6,254 nucleotides of DNA, taken from assembly GCA_014381165.1 (NCBI GenBank), contig JACMIM010000610.1, forward strand, positions 1 through 6,254, read 5' to 3'. The DNA comes from Roseiflexaceae bacterium (GTDB lineage Bacteria > Chloroflexota > Chloroflexia > Chloroflexales > Roseiflexaceae). The first letter of the stretch is position 1, and every line of letters begins with the position of its first letter. Made by a program: the position numbers and the translations under genes. The notes under the pieces were generated by a model that worked only from the letters and a program-made list of their open reading frames with translations, was not told the origin of the DNA and did not search any database. Positions 5,577 through 6,254 of the stretch are shown piece by piece.

Positions 5577-6254
5577 CACAGCCTCCCGGCGACATGGCCT
5601 ATCACGAGTTCCTCGGTGGCCATGTAGCTTGGCTGCCCGACCAGTCCCGCGATCGCGCGGCCCACATCTTCAGCTTGAAGCATATTGGCGCGGCTCCAAT
5701 CGCCGGGCAGCGCGTCCCACAGTGTGGTGTCGGTGGCGGCTGGCAGTACTGCCGAAACCCGCACGCCGCGCTCACGCAATTCCTCGCGCATGGCGTTGGT
5801 GAAGCCCAGCACGCCAAACTTGGCCGCCGAGTAGGCCGCCCAGCCGGGAAAGGCCGACCGCGCCGCCACCGAGGCCACATTCACGATCAGGCCGCCGCGC
5901 CCCATGTGCGGCGCGGCGTATTTGCAGGCCAGAAACGTGCCGGTCAGCAGCGTGCGCAACGCATGCTCCCACTGCTCGAGCGCAAGCTGCTCGAATGGCG
6001 CGATCACCGCGCCGCCGGCGCTGTTGATCAGCACATCGATCCGCCCCGTGATCGCCGCCGCCTCGGACATGGTCTGCTGCACCTGCGTTTCGCTGGTAAT
6101 GTCGCAAAGTATTGGCACGGCCTGCGCGCCCAGCGCTGTGACCTCGTCGCCCAGTATGCGCAGGGCGTCTTCGTCGCGCGCGGCTAGCACCAGGGTGCTG
6201 CCCGGCTTGGCCAGCGCCAGCACAGTGGCCCGCCCGATCCCACGCGAGGCACCA
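5576..6254 (-). CDS. Short-chain dehydrogenase/reductase, N-terminus beyond window
   Basis: A classical SDR, an NAD(P)-dependent oxidoreductase of unknown substrate, with 225 residues visible and the start off the right edge. The cofactor loop GASRGIGRAT begins at the edge (6253), so only the first few residues are missing; an internal GTG at 6223 is not the start. In order along the protein: LVLAARD after beta-2, CDI (about 6107-6115), LINSAGGAV as the NNAG-type motif, NVASVAA with the catalytic Ser, then Tyr 13 residues later and Lys 4 further (YSAAK), followed by VLPAATDT. The Arg in LAARD suggests NADP preference, by family rule. The C-terminal part (ALPGDWSRANMLQAEDVGRAI) is like SDRs of the YdfG/FabG type. 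The stop overlaps the start of the membrane protein gene by one base. Confidence 0.93.
   Translation of the reverse strand, partial: GASRGIGRATVLALAKPGSTLVLAARDEDALRILGDEVTALGAQAVPILCDITSETQVQQTMSEAAAITGRIDVLINSAGGAVIAPFEQLALEQWEHALRTLLTGTFLACKYAAPHMGRGGLIVNVASVAARSAFPGWAAYSAAKFGVLGFTNAMREELRERGVRVSAVLPAATDTTLWDALPGDWSRANMLQAEDVGRAIAGLVGQPSYMATEELVIGHVAGRL

Noticed and set aside
5516..6187. Plus-strand reading frame of 223 codons opposite the SDR
   Set aside because: The minus strand carries all SDR motifs in order; the + frame is a shadow rich in Arg, His and Gly.

Overview
The window is G+C-rich bacterial chromosomal DNA carrying two alpha-glucan/trehalose genes on the + strand and three smaller genes on the - strand. 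Gene content (GlgX/TreX-type debranching enzyme beside TreZ) and intergenic spaces packed with palindromic repeats such as GGCGGGTTTGAAACCCGCC and GGGCTGAAG motifs fit a filamentous Chloroflexota (Chloroflexia) genome best. That assignment is inference from style, not from a marker gene.

Layout. 1-299: no credible gene; octamer tandem repeats and a nested inverted repeat. 300-2420 (+): glgX, an isoamylase-type glycogen debranching enzyme of GH13. 2421-2499: short spacer with one palindromic repeat and a possible promoter partly inside it. 2500-4380 (+): treZ, malto-oligosyltrehalose trehalohydrolase, whose reading frame is interrupted in frame by a 46-bp near-perfect palindrome (3439-3484). 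4381-4532: convergent spacer with a nested inverted repeat starting directly after the treZ stop. 4533-4859 (-): small Rieske [2Fe-2S] protein. 4860-5054: two tandem copies of a 35-bp palindromic unit and a pair of inverted heptamer tandem arrays. 5055-5576 (-): unrecognised single-pass membrane protein. 5576-6254 (-): short-chain dehydrogenase/reductase whose N-terminus lies beyond the right edge.

How the genes work together. GlgX removes alpha-1,6 branches from glycogen and yields linear malto-oligosaccharides; in the TreY-TreZ route TreY converts the reducing end to a trehalosyl unit and TreZ releases trehalose. Two of these three activities lie side by side here; treY is not in the window. 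The SDR and the membrane protein overlap at a TGATG junction and are probably co-translated; the Rieske gene follows them on the same strand across a repeat-filled gap and may have its own promoter.

The most unusual aspect is the repeat content. All four inter-operon or intergenic gaps hold palindromic elements of different families, and a fifth palindrome sits inside treZ and is apparently translated as an extra 15-residue loop a few residues after the catalytic acid. No new multi-gene system such as defence, toxin-antitoxin or mobile-element machinery is visible.
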